A stretch of 37,294 bases of DNA from Candidatus Nanopelagicales bacterium (GTDB lineage: Bacteria > Actinomycetota > Actinomycetes > S36-B12 > CAIYMF01). Numbering within the stretch: position 1 is the first letter of the stretch; the number at the start of each line of letters is the position of its first letter. The notes beneath the pieces are model-generated. The model ran no database searches. It had not been told where the DNA came from and saw only the letters and a list, made by a program, of their open reading frames with translations. This document shows positions 33,673 through 37,294 of the stretch, piece after piece. The DNA is taken from contig JAFIHG010000015.1 in the NCBI GenBank assembly GCA_017848795.1, positions 1 to 37,294 of the forward strand. Reading direction: 5' to 3'. Both the position numbers and the translations under genes were made by a program.

Positions 33673-35220
33673 ATGACGAACGTGCCCTGGCTCACCCTCG
33701 TCGCGGTCGTACCGCTTGTCGGCGCAGGGGTTCTCGCGTTGCTGCCGCGCGGACGCGACGCGCTCGCCAAGATGCTCGCCCTCGTCTTCTCCCTGGCTGC
33801 GCTCGCGTTGGCGATCGTCGTGACCGTACGGTTCGACGTCGGCCGCGCCGGCGACTTCCAGCTCGTCGAGTCCCACGAGTGGATGCCCACCTTCGGCATC
33901 CACTACTCGCTCGGCGTCGACGGCATCGCGCTGCTGCTGCTGCTGCTGACGACCGTGCTCGTACCGATCGTGGTGCTGGCCGGTTGGCACGACGCGGACG
34001 CCAACCCGCGCGGTTCGGTGAAGGGCTTCTTCTCGCTGATCCTGTCGCTCGAGGCCGCGACCGTGTGGGTGTTCCTGGCGACCGACGTGTTCCTGTTCTA
34101 CGTCTTCTTCGAGGCGATGCTCGTCCCCGTCTACTTCCTGATCGGCCGGTACGGCGGCCCGCAACGTTCCTACGCCGCCGTGAAGTTCCTGCTGTACGGC
34201 CTGTTCGGCGGGCTGATCATGCTGGTGGCGATGATCGGGCTGTACGTCGTCAGCGGTGGGCCGGGCAAGGGGACCTTCGACTTCCCGACCCTCGCCGGGC
34301 TCTCCATCGACCCCACGACGCAGAAGTGGCTGTTCGCCGGCTTCTTCATCGCTTTCGCGATCAAGGCGCCGCTGGTGCCGCTGCACACCTGGCTGCCGGA
34401 CGCTGCCGCGGAGGCGACTCCGGGAACCGCCGTGCTGCTCGTCGGCGTGCTGGACAAGGTCGGCACCTTCGCGATGCTGCGCTACTGCCTCGAGCTGTTC
34501 CCGGACGCGTCCCGCTGGGCCACGCCGCTCGTCGTGGTGCTCGCGCTGATCGGCATCGTCTACGGGGCGCTGCTCGCGATCGGGCAGAAGGACCTGAACC
34601 GGCTGATCGCCTACACCTCGGTCTCGCACTTCGGGTTCATCGCGCTCGGCATCTTCGCCATGACCTCCCGGGGCCAGAGCGGCGCCACGCTGTACATGAT
34701 CAACCACGGGTTCACGATCGCCGGGCTGTTCCTCATCGCCGGTTTCCTGATCAGCCGCCGCGGCTCGCGCCTGATCGCGGACTTCGGCGGCGTGCAGAAG
34801 GTCGCGCCCTGGTTGGCCGGCTCGTTCCTGCTGGTCGGCATGGCCTCGCTCGCGCTGCCCGGGCTGTCCTCGTTCGTCAGCGAGTTCCTCGTGCTCGTCG
34901 GCACCTTCGAGCGGTACCGCGCCGCCGGCATCATCGCGACCATCGGGATCGTGCTCGCGGCCCTCTACATCCTGCTGATGTACCAGCGCACCATGACCGG
35001 TCCGACCCCGGAGGTCGTCTCCGACCGGGTGCACGACCTGGGCGTGCGCGAGCGGGTCGTCATCGCGCCGCTGCTGGTCATCATCGTCGCGCTCGGCTTC
35101 GTACCGCAGCCGCTGCTCGACGTCATCAACCCCGCGGTCGACCGGGTCATGACGGCGGTCGGCACGACAGATCCGCCACCGACCGTGCCGGTGCAGACCG
35201 CTGAAGGGACAACGCCGTGA
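33673..35220 (+). CDS. nuoM: NADH-quinone oxidoreductase subunit M
   Basis: The second antiporter-like pump of complex I, with about 14 helices in 515 residues. FFEAMLVPVYFLIGRYGG carries the conserved Glu, and IKAPLVPLHTWLPDAAAEATPG the conserved Lys and loop. GTGAGG in the nuoL end is a likely ribosome-binding site for the ATG. It overlaps nuoN by GTGA. Confidence 0.97.
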   Translation: MTNVPWLTLVAVVPLVGAGVLALLPRGRDALAKMLALVFSLAALALAIVVTVRFDVGRAGDFQLVESHEWMPTFGIHYSLGVDGIALLLLLLTTVLVPIVVLAGWHDADANPRGSVKGFFSLILSLEAATVWVFLATDVFLFYVFFEAMLVPVYFLIGRYGGPQRSYAAVKFLLYGLFGGLIMLVAMIGLYVVSGGPGKGTFDFPTLAGLSIDPTTQKWLFAGFFIAFAIKAPLVPLHTWLPDAAAEATPGTAVLLVGVLDKVGTFAMLRYCLELFPDASRWATPLVVVLALIGIVYGALLAIGQKDLNRLIAYTSVSHFGFIALGIFAMTSRGQSGATLYMINHGFTIAGLFLIAGFLISRRGSRLIADFGGVQKVAPWLAGSFLLVGMASLALPGLSSFVSEFLVLVGTFERYRAAGIIATIGIVLAALYILLMYQRTMTGPTPEVVSDRVHDLGVRERVVIAPLLVIIVALGFVPQPLLDVINPAVDRVMTAVGTTDPPPTVPVQTAEGTTP

Positions 35221-36776
35221 GTGCGCTGCTGGCCGCCGACCTCGCGCCGTTCCCGGTCCCCTCGATCGAGTACTCGGCGATCTCCCCGCTCATCGCGATC
35301 TTCGGTGCCGCGGTGCTCGGCGTGCTCGTCGAGGCGCTGCTGCCCCGTACCGCTCGGCGGCCGGTGCAGCTCGTCCTCACCTTCGGGGCGCTGGCCGTGG
35401 CGTTCGGCCTGGTGATCTGGCAGCGCGACACCCGCGCCACCGTCCTCGAGGGCGCCGTCACCATCGACGGGCCGACGCTGTTCCTGCAGGGCACGATCAT
35501 CGCCCTGGCGTTCGTCGCGGCGCTGGTGATGGCCGAACGGCGGGTCGACGTGGCCGGGGACGACTTCGCCCCGCGCGCCTCCGCGCTGCCGGGCAGCGAC
35601 TACGAGCGCGACCTGACCCGGCTCGGCTGGCTGCAGACCGAGGTGTGGCCGCTGTTGTTGTTCAGCATCGGCGGCATGGTGCTCTTCCCCGCGAGCGGTG
35701 ACCTGCTGACGATGTTCATCGCGCTCGAGGTCCTCTCGCTGCCGCTGTACCTGCTCACGGGCATGGCACGGCGCCGGCGCCTGCTCTCGCAGGAAGCGAG
35801 CCTGAAGTACTTCGTGCTCGGCGCGTTCTCCTCCGCACTGTTCCTGTACGGCGTCGCGTTGCTGTACGGCTTCGCCGGAACGGTCTCGCTCTCCGGCATC
35901 GCCGAGGCACTGACCGACGACGCGCAGCAGTACGGGCTGGTGCTCGGCGGCACCGCCCTCGTCGCGATCGGGCTGCTGTTCAAGATCGGTGCCTCACCGT
36001 TCCACCAGTGGACCCCGGACGTGTATCAGGGCGCCCCTACGTCGGTGACCGGATTCATGGCCGCCTGCACCAAGGTCGCCGCGTTCGGAGCGCTGCTCAA
36101 GGTGCTCTTCGTCGCCCTCGGCGGGGTCCGCTGGGACTGGGCGCCGATGTTGTGGGTGATCGCAGTTCTCACCATGGTCGTCGGCAGCATCGTGGCGATC
36201 ACCCAGACGGACATGAAGCGCATGCTCGCCTACTCGGCGGTGGCGCAGGCCGGGTTCGTGCTCGTCGGGGTCGTCGCGGCCTCCCCGGACGGCATGGCGG
36301 GTACGCTCGTCTACCTCGTCGCGTACGGGTTCGCCAGCGTCGGGGCGTTCGCCGTCGTCACGCTCGTACGCGATGCGACCGGCGAGGCGACCCACCTCTC
36401 GCAATGGGCGGGGCTCGGCAAGCGCTCACCGCTCGTCGCGGGGGTCTTCGCACTGTTCCTCCTCGCCTTCGCGGGGATCCCGCTCACCAGCGGCTTCATC
36501 GGCAAGTTCGCGGTATTCACCGCAGGGGTCGCCAGCGGCGCCGTCGCGCTCGTCGTGATCGCGGTGGTCGCGAGCGCGATCGCGGCGTTCTTCTACATCC
36601 GCGTCATCCTGCTGATGTTCTTCCACGACCCCGCCCCCGACGGGCCGGCCGTCGTCGTGCCGAGCTCGATGACGACGATCGCGATCGCCGTCACCGTCGC
36701 CGTGACCATCGTCGTCGGCGTGATCCCGCAGCCGCTGCTCGCGCTCATCTCCGACGCCGGAGTGTTCGTCCGCTGA
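35217..36776 (+). CDS. nuoN: NADH-quinone oxidoreductase subunit N
   Basis: The third antiporter-like pump and last gene of the operon, 519 residues with about 14 helices. EVLSLPLYLLTGMARRRR contains the conserved acidic residue. FKIGASPFHQWTPDVYQGAPT contains the conserved Lys and is the best diagnostic for NuoN. No terminator-like hairpin is obvious in the 25 nt before the convergent HNH pseudogene. Confidence 0.97.
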   Translation: MSALLAADLAPFPVPSIEYSAISPLIAIFGAAVLGVLVEALLPRTARRPVQLVLTFGALAVAFGLVIWQRDTRATVLEGAVTIDGPTLFLQGTIIALAFVAALVMAERRVDVAGDDFAPRASALPGSDYERDLTRLGWLQTEVWPLLLFSIGGMVLFPASGDLLTMFIALEVLSLPLYLLTGMARRRRLLSQEASLKYFVLGAFSSALFLYGVALLYGFAGTVSLSGIAEALTDDAQQYGLVLGGTALVAIGLLFKIGASPFHQWTPDVYQGAPTSVTGFMAACTKVAAFGALLKVLFVALGGVRWDWAPMLWVIAVLTMVVGSIVAITQTDMKRMLAYSAVAQAGFVLVGVVAASPDGMAGTLVYLVAYGFASVGAFAVVTLVRDATGEATHLSQWAGLGKRSPLVAGVFALFLLAFAGIPLTSGFIGKFAVFTAGVASGAVALVVIAVVASAIAAFFYIRVILLMFFHDPAPDGPAVVVPSSMTTIAIAVTVAVTIVVGVIPQPLLALISDAGVFVR

Positions 36777-36801
36777 GACGGGTTCTCCTCAGCGGGCCTG
36801 C

Positions 36802-37294
36802 TCATCCGGCCCGGGGGTGGTGCAGGGCGGTGTGCAGTGCGAGCTCGATGGGGCTGTCCGGTTCGTAGGTCTGGCCGGGGAACCGTGGGGTGGCCGAGTA
36901 CAGCAATGGTGGGGCGGTGGAGTCGTAGCCGTATCCGAGAGGGGTGCGGACCCGGGTGCGGTGTGGTCGACCGCGGCTGGTGCCGTCGCGCACGTGGACC
37001 TGCCAGGCGGGGTGCTGTTTGGTGTGGTTGCAGCGCACGCACAGCCCTTGCCCGTTGCCCGCACTGGTCGGGCCTCCGGTGGCGTGGTCCCCTGGGCCCC
37101 CGCTGCGAGCGCCAGCGAGCAGTAGGGGAGGTCGGCGTGGCGGATGGGGGCGCCGCACCAGGGGGTGCGGCAGGTCTTGTCGCGGGCGATCAGGAACCGG
37201 CGCAGCCCGGCGTCGAACAGCCGCCGGGTGGTTTCCATGGCGACCAGGTGGCGGGAGTCGGGGGTGGCGTACAGGCGCCGCAGCCACACCCGCG
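36802..37294 (-). pseudogene. HNH endonuclease (13E12/DUF222-associated type), frameshifted by a 44-nt insertion, 5' end beyond window
   Basis: On the minus strand, one frame from the window edge gives [11 protein letters not shown]...[24 protein letters not shown], the zinc/first-His part of an HNH domain. A second frame gives [29 protein letters not shown], the rest of the catalytic core, and runs to a TGA at 36802-36804. The two parts join without loss if 44 nt (37087-37130) are removed, exactly between Asp and His of the conserved HADH segment. As the insertion is not a multiple of three, the gene is broken. Composition and motifs place it in the same broad family as the gene at the left edge. 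Confidence 0.8.
37087..37130. mobile_element. 44-nt hairpin-like insertion flanked by GTC direct repeats
   Basis: The sequence unexplained by HNH homology is 41 bp, and a GTC triplet (37087-37089) is repeated at its other edge (37131-37133). That is what a 3-bp target duplication would leave. The ends are roughly inverted (CCCCT near the left edge, AGGGG at 37124-37128), and the middle contains GCTGCGAGC and GCCAGCGAGC. It encodes nothing and could be a miniature palindromic repeat element. The mobile nature is inferred from one copy. Confidence 0.5.

Noticed and set aside
31438-35034. A 1198-codon open frame on the minus strand opposite nuoL-nuoM
   Set aside because: It is antisense to clearly conserved complex I genes. 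Its Glu/Arg/Asp/His-rich composition is the usual shadow of GC-rich codon use.
36777-36801. A terminator after nuoN
   Set aside because: The 25-nt gap has no clear inverted repeat or T-run.

Overview
The window is 37.3 kb of very GC-rich DNA with GTG, TTG and ATG starts, dense operons and many 4-nt stop/start overlaps. The gene content points to an aerobic, menaquinone-using actinomycete (Actinomycetota): a Rex redox regulator, a HemD with a methyltransferase-like front half, System II cytochrome c maturation, a split men gene set, a MenJ-like reductase and a complete 14-subunit NADH dehydrogenase. The genus cannot be told from sequence alone.

Layout. (1) 1-241: the 3' end of an HNH endonuclease gene. 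(2) 242-661: no gene, but a cluster of degenerate direct and inverted repeats. (3) 662-1273 (-): an orphan sulfotransferase. (4) 1530-3975: rex, a 37-codon coupled ORF, then hemD. (5) 4016-8778: histidine phosphatase, resA, ccdA, resB, ccsB. (6) 8808-10397: a small PLDc_N-type membrane protein (-), a candidate promoter/small-ORF/hairpin unit (-), an Lrp/AsnC regulator and a DUF4229-type membrane protein (+). (7) 10453-16613: menA and menE (-), menB, menC and menD (+). (8) 16669-18029: an ArsR-type sensor coupled to a cation-efflux pump. (9) 18045-19352 (-): isochorismate synthase. (10) 19535-36776: menJ followed by nuoA to nuoN. (11) 36802-37294 (-): an HNH endonuclease gene broken by a 44-nt insertion.

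How it fits together. Isochorismate synthase, MenD, MenC, MenE, MenB and MenA make demethylmenaquinone. MenJ reduces the isoprenoid tail. NuoA-N feeds electrons from NADH into the quinone pool. ResA/CcdA/ResB/CcsB attach heme to the c-type cytochromes downstream. HemD supplies uroporphyrinogen III for heme. Rex senses NADH/NAD+. A near-perfect Rex operator (19471-19486) lies just upstream of menJ-nuoA-N, so the window carries both a redox sensor and a likely target.

Most notable: the Rex operator; a perfect 10-bp palindrome between menE and menB that can serve as a -10 element in both directions, with both start codons at the expected transcription start; the same leaderless pattern at three other genes; loss of the usual hemA/hemC genes between rex and hemD, leaving a 37-codon ORF; a possible small transcript at 9320-9546; a 44-nt hairpin-like insertion, flanked by GTC, splitting the HNH core; and an acidic insertion in MenD.
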